This document shows, in pieces, positions 8,545-17,020 of a stretch of 64,000 nucleotides of DNA. The position numbers and the translations under genes were made by a program. Position 1 is the stretch's first letter. Every line of letters starts with the position of its first letter. This DNA comes from Synergistales bacterium (GTDB lineage: Bacteria; Synergistota; Synergistia; Synergistales; Aminiphilaceae), in the NCBI GenBank assembly GCA_021736445.1, contig JAIPGA010000001.1, positions 1 through 64,000 on the forward strand, in the 5' to 3' direction. The notes beneath the pieces were generated by a model. That model had not been told where the DNA came from. It did not search any database and saw only the letters and a list, made by a program, of their open reading frames with translations.

Positions 8545-9702
8545 CTACCAGGCGTTCCTGTAGATCCCTTCGATCTCCCCGATATCCAGCTGTTTGGGAT
8601 TCCTGGAGAGCAGCCGGGTTTCGTTGACCGCAGACTGGGCCATGGAAGAGGGGGCCTCTTCCGGGACCTCCACCTCACGGAGTCTGGTGGGAAGGCCGAT
8701 GTCCGTCGCCAGAGCCAGCACGGCATCTACCGAGGTCGCCGCCGCCTCGCGGAGGGAGAGGTGTTCTGTCGCTTCACCCAGGGCTTCGGCGATGTCGGCG
8801 TACTTCTCGAGTTCGCTCATCAGGTTGGCCTCCATCACATAGGGCAGCATGAGGCTGTTGACAAGGCCGTGGGGCAGATGGTACTGGCCTCCCAGAGTGA
8901 GGCTCAGCCCGTGGACGGCCCCGAGCCCGGCGTTGGCGAAGGCCAGGCCTGCCTTGAGACTGGCCAGGGACATGTAGTACCGGCTTTCCTCATCCTCCCC
9001 GTCGGCGACAGCCTTCCGGAGATAACGGCCCACCAGCTCGATGGCCGAGAGCGACAGCTCCTCGGTGAAGTCGTTGGAACCCCGCGAAACGTAGGATTCG
9101 ATGGCGTGGACCAGGGCGTCCATGCCGGTATGGCCCGTCACCTTCGGCGGCATGGAATAGGTGAAGGAGGGGTCGATCATGGCGAGGGATGCCAGCATAT
9201 GGGGACTGACGATGCCCTTTTTGATTCCTCCCTCATCCTGAAGGCCGAAGACGCCGATTCTGGTGACCTCCGAGCCTGTTCCGGCCGTGGTGGGCAGCAT
9301 CACCGTCGGCAACCCCGGTTCGGGAACCTGATTGACGCCGACAAACCGTCTGGCCGGCGGGCCGTTGGTCGCCAGCAGCGCCGCCACCTTGGTGACGTCG
9401 ATGGAGCTGCCGCCGCCCAGTCCGACCAGCACATCCCAGGGGCCGTCGGCGATCCGGGAGGCCACCTGCTCGGTCAGTTCCAGCGCCGGCTCCGGTTCGA
9501 CACCGTCGAAGGAGCCGGGTTCCATACCTGCTTCCCGGAGTACATCGAGCACCTGTTGCAGAATCCCCGCCCTGGCGATCCCGGGATCGGTGATGACAAA
9601 AGGGCGGGAACAGCCGAGACCGGAAAGCTGTTCGGGGAGCTCCCTGTGGATGTCCCGGCCCAGAAGCAGGGCCGGAGGGGAGTAGTAGGCGATTCGTTTC
9701 AT
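8545..9702 (-). CDS. Iron-containing alcohol dehydrogenase
   Basis: A 385-residue group III alcohol dehydrogenase, the usual length. The N-terminal half binds NAD(P) (GLGGGSSIDVTK near 95-106). The helical C-terminal half carries the metal ligands: Asp and His in GMDALVHAIES and two His in HGLSL...LPHGLVNS. It is the last gene of the dctP-dctQ-dctM-kinase-pdxA run. The start ATG at 9700-9702 has GGAGG upstream; the longer frame into pdxA is rejected. It probably oxidises or reduces an alcohol or aldehyde linked to the sugar-acid pathway, or re-oxidises NADH made by PdxA. The substrate cannot be read from the sequence. Confidence 0.9.
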   Translation of the reverse strand: MKRIAYYSPPALLLGRDIHRELPEQLSGLGCSRPFVITDPGIARAGILQQVLDVLREAGMEPGSFDGVEPEPALELTEQVASRIADGPWDVLVGLGGGSSIDVTKVAALLATNGPPARRFVGVNQVPEPGLPTVMLPTTAGTGSEVTRIGVFGLQDEGGIKKGIVSPHMLASLAMIDPSFTYSMPPKVTGHTGMDALVHAIESYVSRGSNDFTEELSLSAIELVGRYLRKAVADGEDEESRYYMSLASLKAGLAFANAGLGAVHGLSLTLGGQYHLPHGLVNSLMLPYVMEANLMSELEKYADIAEALGEATEHLSLREAAATSVDAVLALATDIGLPTRLREVEVPEEAPSSMAQSAVNETRLLSRNPKQLDIGEIEGIYRNAW

Positions 9703-9721
9703 CTGCTGTGACCTCCTGACA

Positions 9722-10756
9722 TTATTCCTCGGGTTTGCCCTGCAGCACATCGGGATTGTAGCGGTCCGCCAGCGAACAGCAGGCGACAATGGCCTCTTCC
9801 ATGCTTACCGGATTGGCGACGCCCTTCCATGCGATATCGAAGGCTGTGCCGTGGTCCACGGATGTGCGGATAAAGGGGAGACCGAAGGTGACGCTCACCG
9901 TCTTGTAGAATTCGTAGGTCTTGGCGGCGATATGTCCCTGATCGTGGTAGAGGGAGATCACCGCGTCGAACTTCCCGTTCAGGGCCATGTGGAAGACGCT
10001 GTCCGCCGGGACGGGGCCGGAGACGTGGATCCCCATTTTGCGGGCCTGCTCCACAGCGGGGGCGAGGAACCGCGCCTCCTCGTCGCCGAAGAGCCCGCCG
10101 TCCGAGGCGTGCGGGTTGAGCGCCGCCAGGGCGAGCCTGCGTTCTTCGATACTGAGTGACGCCAGGCAGCGGTCGGCGAGCTGGATGGAGTGGAGGACCC
10201 CCTCTACGGAGAGCCCTTCGATCATCGCCTTGAGCGACATGTGCCGGCTGTGGAAGAAGATCTTCATGCTGTCCACCAGGAACATGGTGACGCTGTCGCT
10301 GCTCTCCGAGAGTTCGGCGAGCATCTCCGTATGGCCGATGTAGTGGTACCCTGCCTTCTTGAGGGCTTCCTTGTTGATCGGCGTGGTGGCGATCCCCTTG
10401 ACGAGGCCCCGCCGCGCCAGGTCAACGCCTGTGCTGATGCATTCCACGGCTGTCCGGCCCGCAAGGGCCGATACCTGGCCTACCTTGAGTTCCCCCACAT
10501 CGGTGACGATCCCGAGATCCATCACCGGGATGCGGGAAGGATCCCCGTCGATGTTCTCCCGATAGGGGTCGACCGGCTGGAGGCCAACATCGAGTCCCAG
10601 CCGGTCCCTGACCGCCTTCAGAACCTTCAGGTCGCCCACCAGAAGGTACCGGCCGCATTCCCAGACCCGTTCCTCCCGGAGGCTCTGCAGGGCGATCTCC
10701 GGGCCGACACCGGCCGGGTCCCCCATGGTGACCGCTATAGGTTGCCTGTTGTTCAT
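9722..10756 (-). CDS. pdxA: PdxA-family dehydrogenase (probably a catabolic PdxA2)
   Basis: A 344-residue NAD-dependent dehydrogenase and decarboxylase of the 4-hydroxythreonine-4-phosphate dehydrogenase family. Visible motifs are TMGDPAGVGPE near the start, TTPINKEAL with GHTE, and SVDHGTAFDIAWKG near the end; conserved His residues bind the divalent metal. Because it overlaps the four-carbon acid sugar kinase by four bases (ATGA) and lies in a TRAP operon, it likely belongs to the PdxA2 branch, which turns 4-phospho-threonate or -erythronate into dihydroxyacetone phosphate, CO2 and NADH, rather than to vitamin B6 synthesis. Start ATG at 10754-10756 with AGGAGG upstream. Confidence 0.9.
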   Translation of the reverse strand: MNNRQPIAVTMGDPAGVGPEIALQSLREERVWECGRYLLVGDLKVLKAVRDRLGLDVGLQPVDPYRENIDGDPSRIPVMDLGIVTDVGELKVGQVSALAGRTAVECISTGVDLARRGLVKGIATTPINKEALKKAGYHYIGHTEMLAELSESSDSVTMFLVDSMKIFFHSRHMSLKAMIEGLSVEGVLHSIQLADRCLASLSIEERRLALAALNPHASDGGLFGDEEARFLAPAVEQARKMGIHVSGPVPADSVFHMALNGKFDAVISLYHDQGHIAAKTYEFYKTVSVTFGLPFIRTSVDHGTAFDIAWKGVANPVSMEEAIVACCSLADRYNPDVLQGKPEE

Positions 10757-11982
10757 TCCGAATCCTCCTGTCGTATCCATTGTAAGGCCCTGTAGAGACC
10801 GTCCTCACCGCCCACCAGACCGCCCTTGGTGACCACCTTCAGGGTGTTGTATTCCGTGCCCTTGATCCGTCCTCCCATCATCAGCGGCGCCAGCTCCGTC
10901 ACAGGTGCGATGAAGTCGGCGCCGAGCTGGGAGAAGACGCCCATGGCGGTATCCCCGCCGGAGAGGATCACTCCGGCCAGATCCCGGCGCAGGGTTTCCA
11001 TCGCCGACACCCCTGCTTGAGAGAGCCGGCGCACCGTGGCTTCTTCGCGGCCCCGGACCACAGGGCCCTCCGGCTGGATGACGAGAAGGTCCGCGGCGTT
11101 TCTGTCGAGGTCCTCTACAAACCGCCGGCACTCTTCCCGGGACGTTTCCACCGGCAGGTCGGTGGAGAACCGGTAGAACAGGACATTGAGCCTGCCGGCG
11201 AGATAATCCAGCTGATTGCGGGTCACCGCGGAGGTGCTGCCGACCACGGCCAGAGCTGTCTTCGCCCGTCGGGGTGAAGACATGCGGGAGATATACGCCG
11301 CGGTGAACGGTCCGGGATCCACGGGGATGAATGCAGTCCGGAGGGAAGCGGCCGCCCCGGCGATCGCCTCGATGTCCGCGTCGTTCTGGGCGTCGGCGAT
11401 GATGATCCTGTGTGTACCAGCCATGCCGGAGAGCGCTTTGGCGATCCCCCCCGTGCCGGTTCTGACAACCTCCATGGGCAGCATGGAAAGGGGGTAGCGT
11501 CCCTGAAAGTAGTGCGGCACATAGCTGGTGGAGATGGGCCAGAGTGGGTCGGCGGCCACCTCCGTGCGTTCGAGGAGTGAACCGTTGAGCAGCTGGTAGC
11601 CGCCGATGGTGGTCCGTCCGGACGCCGGGTAGGCGGGGACCACCAGGGCCACCGAGCGGGGGTAGGCTTCCAGAAGGGCGGCGGTCTCCCTGTAGAGGTG
11701 TCCCCGCAGGGTGGTGTCAATGCGTTTGGCGCATCGGCGATGTGGCGGCAGGGCCCGCAGGAGGGCCTGGAAACGGTTCTCCACAGTGGCCTGGTCGCTG
11801 CCCCGGGTGTGCGCGTTCACCACCAGAAGCGACGGGGTACGCTGCGCTCCGGCGCCCTGCAGGCACTCCGGGTGTACCTGGAGTGTCGGCGAGAGCCCCT
11901 TCGCTTTCAGCAGGATCGACTGGACCGAGGTTCCGGTGAGGTCATCGCAGAATACGGTGAATTCCGAACTGTGCCTGTCCAT
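10753..11982 (-). CDS. Four-carbon acid sugar kinase (DUF1537 family)
   Basis: A 409-residue ATP-dependent kinase that would phosphorylate threonate, erythronate or a similar acid at C4. The N-terminal substrate domain shows FCDDLTG near residue 11 and KRIDTTLRGH near 92. The C-terminal nucleotide-binding domain shows SGGDTAMGVF near 350. It ends four bases inside pdxA, so translation is probably coupled. Known DtnK/OtnK kinases work with PdxA2-type dehydrogenases or with class II aldolases; the PdxA partner here favours the PdxA2 route. Stereochemistry cannot be deduced. Confidence 0.88.
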   Translation of the reverse strand: MDRHSSEFTVFCDDLTGTSVQSILLKAKGLSPTLQVHPECLQGAGAQRTPSLLVVNAHTRGSDQATVENRFQALLRALPPHRRCAKRIDTTLRGHLYRETAALLEAYPRSVALVVPAYPASGRTTIGGYQLLNGSLLERTEVAADPLWPISTSYVPHYFQGRYPLSMLPMEVVRTGTGGIAKALSGMAGTHRIIIADAQNDADIEAIAGAAASLRTAFIPVDPGPFTAAYISRMSSPRRAKTALAVVGSTSAVTRNQLDYLAGRLNVLFYRFSTDLPVETSREECRRFVEDLDRNAADLLVIQPEGPVVRGREEATVRRLSQAGVSAMETLRRDLAGVILSGGDTAMGVFSQLGADFIAPVTELAPLMMGGRIKGTEYNTLKVVTKGGLVGGEDGLYRALQWIRQEDSE

Positions 11983-12002
11983 TGCACCACCTGATGTCCC
12001 TG

Positions 12003-13289
12003 TCAGTTAAAGAAGCGCAGGATTCCCACGGAGAGCGCCGGGATATTGCTGATCAGAAGGATGTCCACGATCTCGGCCAGGAGAAAGATGATGACATGCC
12101 GGGAGATCTTTTCGATGGTCACCCCGTACTCTTCAACCAGCGAGGAGGCCACAAAGAGGTTGACGGCCATGGGCGGCGTGATCATCCCGATGGATGTGTT
12201 CACCACCATGATGACGCCGAGCATGATCGGATCCATCCCGAAGACCGCCACGATGGGAATGAGGATCGGCGCGACCAGCAGGATGATCGCCTGGGTTTCC
12301 AGAAAGATCCCCAGGAAAAGCAGGATCCCGTTGATCATGGTGATAATGGCGACGGGGTTCTCCGAGATCGCCAGCATGGCGTCGGTGATCTGCTGGGAGA
12401 CCTGGCCGACGGTGATGAGCCAGGAGAAAGACTGTGAGGTGGCGATGACGAAAAAGACCACGGAGCTCGCGATTCCCGCCTTGACGATGATGGTGTGCAT
12501 CTGCTGCAGTCCCAGCTCCCGATAGATGAAGATGCTGACCAGCAGGCTGTAGACCACGGCCACGGCGCCCGCCTCGGTGGGGGTGAAGATCCCGCCGTAG
12601 ATCCCGCCGAGAATGATGATGGGCATGAAGAGCGCCAGAATGGAATCCCTGAAGGCCGAGAAGAATTCTCCAAGGCCGAGGTTCTCCTCTTTGGGGATAT
12701 TGAGTTTCTTGGACATCACCACAATGACGATGCTCAGGGTCAGTGCGAGCAAAACGCCCGGTCCGAAACCCGCCAGAAAGAGGTCGCCGATGGAGACACC
12801 CGCCACAACCCCATAGGTGATCATGGGGATTGAAGGCGGGATGACCACACCCAGCGTTCCGCCCGCTGCGGCGACGGCCGCCGCAAAGGCCGGCGGGTAT
12901 CCCTTCTTGATCATGGACGGCACCATGATCCCCCCGATGGCGGCGACCGTGGCGGGGTTGGAGCCGCTGATAGCGCCGAAGAAGGCCGAAGCGAGGACGG
13001 TGATGAGCCCCAGACCGCCGGGAAGACTGCCCACCATGGAGGAGGCGAGGCGGACCAGACGTTTGGAGATCCCCCCATGCTCCATGATGCCCCCGGCGAG
13101 CATAAAGAAGGGAATGGCCATGAAGGGGAAGGAATCCACGGCGGTGAACATCCGCTGGGCGATCACCACGGGGTTGAGAGGGAGATTGCTGAACAGCATC
13201 CCCGCCATGGAGGCGAGGCCGATACTGACGGCGACGGGGATGTTGAAGAAGATGAGTCCGATGAGCAAACCAAACATGATAAGTGCCAT
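12003..13289 (-). CDS. dctM: TRAP transporter large permease subunit (DctM family)
   Basis: A 428-residue inner-membrane protein with about a dozen hydrophobic segments and typical DctM stretches (GGIMEHGGISKR; PPSIPMITYGVV; a late ITPPMAVNLFVA). With DctQ and DctP it imports an organic acid using a sodium gradient. It starts 12 bases after the dctQ stop and precedes the kinase gene by 20 bases, so it is inside the operon. The kinase and PdxA downstream suggest the cargo is a four-carbon sugar acid. Confidence 0.95.
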   Translation of the reverse strand: MALIMFGLLIGLIFFNIPVAVSIGLASMAGMLFSNLPLNPVVIAQRMFTAVDSFPFMAIPFFMLAGGIMEHGGISKRLVRLASSMVGSLPGGLGLITVLASAFFGAISGSNPATVAAIGGIMVPSMIKKGYPPAFAAAVAAAGGTLGVVIPPSIPMITYGVVAGVSIGDLFLAGFGPGVLLALTLSIVIVVMSKKLNIPKEENLGLGEFFSAFRDSILALFMPIIILGGIYGGIFTPTEAGAVAVVYSLLVSIFIYRELGLQQMHTIIVKAGIASSVVFFVIATSQSFSWLITVGQVSQQITDAMLAISENPVAIITMINGILLFLGIFLETQAIILLVAPILIPIVAVFGMDPIMLGVIMVVNTSIGMITPPMAVNLFVASSLVEEYGVTIEKISRHVIIFLLAEIVDILLISNIPALSVGILRFFN

Positions 13290-13301
13290 TGCCTTCGCCC
13301 C

Positions 13302-13793
13302 CTAGCTTTCCCGTGTCTCTTCCAGCGCCGACATCTCTCTGCTGGTGATGAAAAAGGCCTGGATCGCCCTGATCCCGATCAATACCATACCGAAGGGAAC
13401 AGCTGCGTAGGGGATCCACATGGGAATGAAGAGAGCCGGGGTGGTCTGTCCCATGTTGACCTGGCTGCCGATGATCCGTTTCATGAAGAGGATGATCACC
13501 GAGCAGAAAAAGAGGATGACCAGAAGCCGAATAAAGTGGAAACACTTTCTGACGGCCGGACTCTTGAACCGGGTGACGATAAAACTGACCCCGATGTGGG
13601 CCCCCCGTTTCATGCCCAGGCCGGCTCCGATATAGGCCATATAGACCATGATGTACCGGGCCAGCTCCTCGCCCCAGAACATCTGGAAGAGGTTGAGATA
13701 GCGCGCCAGGGTGGCCGTAAAGACAACGGCAACCATGGCGGGAAAGAGAACCAGCAGTGCGTATTCCTCGAAATGGTCGAAAAAGGCTTTCAT
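13302..13793 (-). CDS. dctQ: TRAP transporter small permease subunit (DctQ family)
   Basis: A 163-residue protein with four predicted membrane helices, the usual DctQ size, with an aromatic-rich first helix and LARYIMVYMAYIGAGLGMKRGAHIGV, the typical middle of the family. It pairs with DctM. A GC hairpin at 13825-13846 separates it from dctP upstream and may lower its expression relative to the binding protein. Confidence 0.9.
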   Translation of the reverse strand: MKAFFDHFEEYALLVLFPAMVAVVFTATLARYLNLFQMFWGEELARYIMVYMAYIGAGLGMKRGAHIGVSFIVTRFKSPAVRKCFHFIRLLVILFFCSVIILFMKRIIGSQVNMGQTTPALFIPMWIPYAAVPFGMVLIGIRAIQAFFITSREMSALEETRES

Positions 13794-13824
13794 CGGTACA
13801 TGCCCCCAGTGTGTATCATGAAGT

Positions 13825-13846
13825 GGTCCCGCACGGATGCGGGACC
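13825..13846 (-). terminator. Hairpin between dctP and dctQ
   Basis: GGTCCCGC (13825-13832) and GCGGGACC (13839-13846) form an 8-base-pair stem with a 6-base loop in the 108-base gap between dctP and dctQ. There is no T-run, so it is more likely a stabilising or partly terminating hairpin that raises binding protein over permease. Confidence 0.45.
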
Positions 13847-13901
13847 CTTCACTATACTCGGTTCACAGTTATGTTGACATCAGCAAAGCGGAGTGGTGCT
13901 T

Positions 13902-14888
13902 TTATTTCTGGGCGTCCACAAAGCTCTGGATCAGCTCTTTCCCGATCTGGTCCTGGAACTGCTGGTACACGGGCTGGACAGCCTCGACGAAGGGAGCCTT
14001 GTCGGGGGTATTGATCTTCATGCCCTCTTCCTTCAGCTTCGCAGCGAGCTCCTTCTCGGTCTTCATGCTGTACTGGCGTTCCCAGTCGCGGGCCTTCTTC
14101 TCGCATTCCAGAAAGACTTCGCGCTGCTCTTCTGTGAAGGTGTTGTCCCAGAAGTTCTTGTTGATCAGGAGGACGGCGGGGGCGTAGAAGTGCCCTGTCA
14201 TGCTGACGTAATCCTGCACCTCGTAGAACTTGGAGGTGTAGATGATGATGAGCGGGTTTTCCTGGCCGTCGACGGTCTTCTGCTGGAGCGCCGTAAAGAG
14301 CTCGCCGAAGGGCATGGGGACGGGGTAGGCCCCGAGGGTCTTGAAGGTGGCCACATGGATGGGATTCTCCATGAGACGGATCTTCAGGCCGTCGAGATCC
14401 TCCGGCTTCTGGATGGGGCGCGCGGAGTTCGTGATATTACGGAACCCGTTTTCCCAGATTCCCAGAGCCTTGATGCCGCTTCCCTGCATGGAATCGAGGA
14501 TCTTCTGCCCGTCGGGACCGTCCATCCACTCGTAGGCCTTCTGCCGGTCACGGACGATGAAGGGAAGGTTGAAGATCATGAATTTGTCTGTGAAGTTGGC
14601 GAGCGGGGCGGAGGAGACCAGCGTCATCTCCAGGGTGCCCATGGCGACACCCTCGATGGCGTCACGCTCGGAGCCGAGCTGGGCGGAGTGGAAGATCTGC
14701 AGCTGAATCTGGCCGTCTGTCTTTTCTTTGAGGAGTTTGTCGAGGTGTTCGAGACCTTTCTGATAGTGGGAATCCGGGGCGATGGTGTGGGCCACCCGGA
14801 GCACTGTCGGTTCGTCGGCGGCAAAGGCGATTCCGGCGAAACTGAAGGAAAGGACCGCGGCCAAAAGAATCAAAAGCGTCTTTCTCAT
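13902..14888 (-). CDS. dctP: TRAP transporter solute-binding protein (DctP family)
   Basis: A 328-residue periplasmic binding protein. The N-terminus is a clear signal peptide (MRKTLLILL..., ending FAGIAFA before ADEP). Family features include HTIAPDSHYQKGL near the mature start, the conserved Arg in GLKIRLMENP, and TVDGQENP. The ATG at 14886-14888 was chosen because AAGGAGGT lies 10 bases before it; the two upstream ATGs are too close to or before that site. It is the first gene of the operon. Cargo is unknown but probably a sugar acid judging from the downstream enzymes. Confidence 0.93.
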   Translation of the reverse strand: MRKTLLILLAAVLSFSFAGIAFAADEPTVLRVAHTIAPDSHYQKGLEHLDKLLKEKTDGQIQLQIFHSAQLGSERDAIEGVAMGTLEMTLVSSAPLANFTDKFMIFNLPFIVRDRQKAYEWMDGPDGQKILDSMQGSGIKALGIWENGFRNITNSARPIQKPEDLDGLKIRLMENPIHVATFKTLGAYPVPMPFGELFTALQQKTVDGQENPLIIIYTSKFYEVQDYVSMTGHFYAPAVLLINKNFWDNTFTEEQREVFLECEKKARDWERQYSMKTEKELAAKLKEEGMKINTPDKAPFVEAVQPVYQQFQDQIGKELIQSFVDAQK

Positions 14889-15020
14889 TTCAGACATACC
14901 TCCTTGTGTCATAGGGCTGCGTCGTGTGCTGCCTCCTGTTGGTGCTCATTCTCTCTACCCACTGCTGTCTGTCGGCATACACCACCTCCCCCTCCTGGTT
15001 GTTGTACAATCATTTGAGTT

Positions 15021-15050
15021 ATTTTAGCACGCACCCCCTGACGGGGGCAA
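15021..15050 (-). promoter_or_regulatory. Candidate TRAP operon promoter with overlapping inverted repeat
   Basis: On the minus strand TTGCCC (15045-15050) and TAAAAT (15021-15026) are 18 bases apart. The inverted repeat CCCCC-TGAC-GGGGG (15034-15047) sits in the spacer and -35 region, where a bound regulator would block or reposition polymerase. The divergent two-component system is an obvious candidate regulator. Confidence 0.4.
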
Positions 15051-15132
15051 CTGTGTTTCAAAACAAAAGCAGGAACAATACCTTAATGGGTAAATCTGCT
15101 CGGCAATCAGAGGAATTCGATTTGCTTCTCAG

Positions 15133-15141
15133 TGATACAAT
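15133..15141 (+). promoter_or_regulatory. Possible extended -10 element for the histidine kinase gene
   Basis: TGATACAAT has the extended -10 form (TG, one base, then a hexamer with five of six matches), about 70 bases before the kinase start. No good -35 is seen. Confidence 0.35.
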
Positions 15142-15209
15142 ATCTGCGGTGAAGCTGTTGCGCCACCGGGAGTCTTCATTGCAGCCCACGCCGAGGGGGG
15201 TGGTGAGCC

Positions 15210-16301
15210 GTGCAAACTGGTTACGACACCCTGTACCGAAAGGTCTTCGAGAGGATGGCCGAACCCTTTGCACTCTATGGTGTGCAACGTGAAGAGCCGA
15301 CGAAGGACTGGAACAGGGTCTTCCTGGATATCAACAACGCCTACGAGGAGATCATGAATGTCTCCCGGCAGCAGGTGATGGGGAGAACCTTTGCGGAGAT
15401 CTGGCCGGAGACCGAATCCCTCTGGACGGAGGTGATCGACCTGGCGGCGGAGACGGGGGACCCGGCCCGGCGGGAGGGCTGGAACCGCGAGACGGGACGC
15501 TATCTCCGCGCCCTCTCCTTTGTTCCGGCGCCGGGAAAGGTGGCTGTGATTTTTCTCGATTCCACAGCAAGACAAAGGGCCGAAGAGGCGCTCCGCGAAG
15601 GGGAGCAACGACTCCGCTCCTACCGGGAGACCCTGCGCCAGCTGGCCACGGAGCTCTCCCTCACCGAAGAAAAGACCCGACGGGGGATAGCCGTGGAACT
15701 CCACGACCGAATCGGCTATTCCCTGGCCAGGGTGCTGGAAGGGGTACGGGGTCTCCAGGCCCTTTCGGCAGACCCGGTGTTGCAACGCCGCGGCAACGAA
15801 CTTGGAGGGGATATCCAGAGGATCATCCGGGATACCAGGACGATGACCTTCGAGATCAGTTCCCCGCTGCTCTACGAAGTGGGTCTCGGAGCGGCGGTGG
15901 AATCGCTGGCGGAGCACCTTCTTGAAGGCAATGGCCTTGATTTCTCCTTCAGCGAAGAGGGGATGGACGTAGCGGAAACCATGGATGTCCGGGTTCTGCT
16001 CTACCAGATGGTGCGTGAGGTCTTTGTCAATGTCGTGAAGCATGCCGGAGCGACCAAGGTCCGCATAGTGATCCAGAAGGGCCGGGACAGGATTCAAATT
16101 CTTGTGGAGGACAATGGGCGCGGCTTTTCGCCGGAAAAGCATATGGAGCAGGCGGCGAAACGGAAATCCTTTGGGCTCTTCAGTATCAGGGAGCGCCTGC
16201 GCGCGTTAGGAGGGGCCCTTCAGATCGATGCCGGGCAGGGGAAAGGCACATCGGTGCTTCTCCAGGCACCGTTTACCGCTCAGGGAAGAGAGGATACCTG
16301 A
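15210..16301 (+). CDS. PAS-containing sensor histidine kinase, NarX/DesK type
   Basis: A 363-residue kinase without membrane segments, so probably cytoplasmic. A PAS-like domain spans about 10-125 (FLDINNAYEEIMN). A dimerisation region follows with the phospho-acceptor His in RRGIAVELHDRIGYSLARV near 165, and the ATPase domain has VFVNVVKHAG near 270, EDNGRGF near 304 and FGLFSIRERL near 333. The start is a GTG at 15210 with a GGGGGTGG-type ribosome site. It is followed after two bases by a NarL-type regulator and diverges from the sugar-acid TRAP operon, which it may control through a cytoplasmic ligand. Confidence 0.88.
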   Translation: MQTGYDTLYRKVFERMAEPFALYGVQREEPTKDWNRVFLDINNAYEEIMNVSRQQVMGRTFAEIWPETESLWTEVIDLAAETGDPARREGWNRETGRYLRALSFVPAPGKVAVIFLDSTARQRAEEALREGEQRLRSYRETLRQLATELSLTEEKTRRGIAVELHDRIGYSLARVLEGVRGLQALSADPVLQRRGNELGGDIQRIIRDTRTMTFEISSPLLYEVGLGAAVESLAEHLLEGNGLDFSFSEEGMDVAETMDVRVLLYQMVREVFVNVVKHAGATKVRIVIQKGRDRIQILVEDNGRGFSPEKHMEQAAKRKSFGLFSIRERLRALGGALQIDAGQGKGTSVLLQAPFTAQGREDT

Positions 16302-16303
16302 TA

Positions 16304-16966
16304 TTGGCTATCCGGATTATACTCGTGGACGATCATGCCATTGTGCTTGACGGTTTGCAGAACAACCTTGAAGGAGCGGGGGATTTCGAGGTGGTGGCGA
16401 CGGCCCGCAGCGGTGCGGAAGCCCTGACAGCGGTAAAGCGCCATACCCCGGACGTGGTCATCGCCGATCTCTCGCTGGGCGACATGAATGGGATCGAACT
16501 GACCATGGAGCTGCAGCAGCTGGAGGAAGCCCCCTACGTCATCGCCTTCAGCATGCACCTCAACAAACGGATGGTCGCGGAGATGCTCGGGGCCGGGGCC
16601 GTTGGGTATGTATTGAAGGAGGCCCCTTCGGAGGAGATCCTCACGGCCATTCATTCGGTGATGGATGGCGGCATGTTCCTCAGTCCGCCTGTGACCAGGC
16701 TGGTGGTCAAGCAGTACCTCAAAATCCTGGGTTCCGCCGGTGGACGTCGGGAATCCGCACTGACGGTCAGGGAGGAGGAGGTGCTCCGGTTGCTCGCCGC
16801 GGGATACCAGCCCAAGGGGATCGCCGACACCCTCCACATCAGCCGAAACACCGTGGACAGCCACCGGAAGAACATCATGGAAAAACTGCACTGCCGCAAC
16901 TTCGCAGAGCTTGTCTGCCAGGCCATGCGGCTCGGTTTTGTGGAGCCGCCCGAAAGGGAGGGATAG
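16304..16966 (+). CDS. NarL/LuxR-family response regulator
   Basis: A 220-residue DNA-binding regulator. The receiver domain (about 1-120) has the acidic pair VDDH near 9 and the phosphorylation Asp in VVIADLSLGDMNG near 53. The C-terminal helix-turn-helix is of LuxR type (LTVREEEVLRLLAAG, then ISRNTVDSHRKNI). The start is a TTG two bases after the kinase stop; no ATG exists before the receiver core. It is the cognate partner of the upstream kinase and a likely regulator of the divergent TRAP operon. Confidence 0.9.
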   Translation: MAIRIILVDDHAIVLDGLQNNLEGAGDFEVVATARSGAEALTAVKRHTPDVVIADLSLGDMNGIELTMELQQLEEAPYVIAFSMHLNKRMVAEMLGAGAVGYVLKEAPSEEILTAIHSVMDGGMFLSPPVTRLVVKQYLKILGSAGGRRESALTVREEEVLRLLAAGYQPKGIADTLHISRNTVDSHRKNIMEKLHCRNFAELVCQAMRLGFVEPPEREG

Positions 16967-17020
16967 GCCGCCGGTCCCTCCCGCGGGTGGCTCCGGAGTT
17001 TCCGCGGTGTGTGCGGACGG

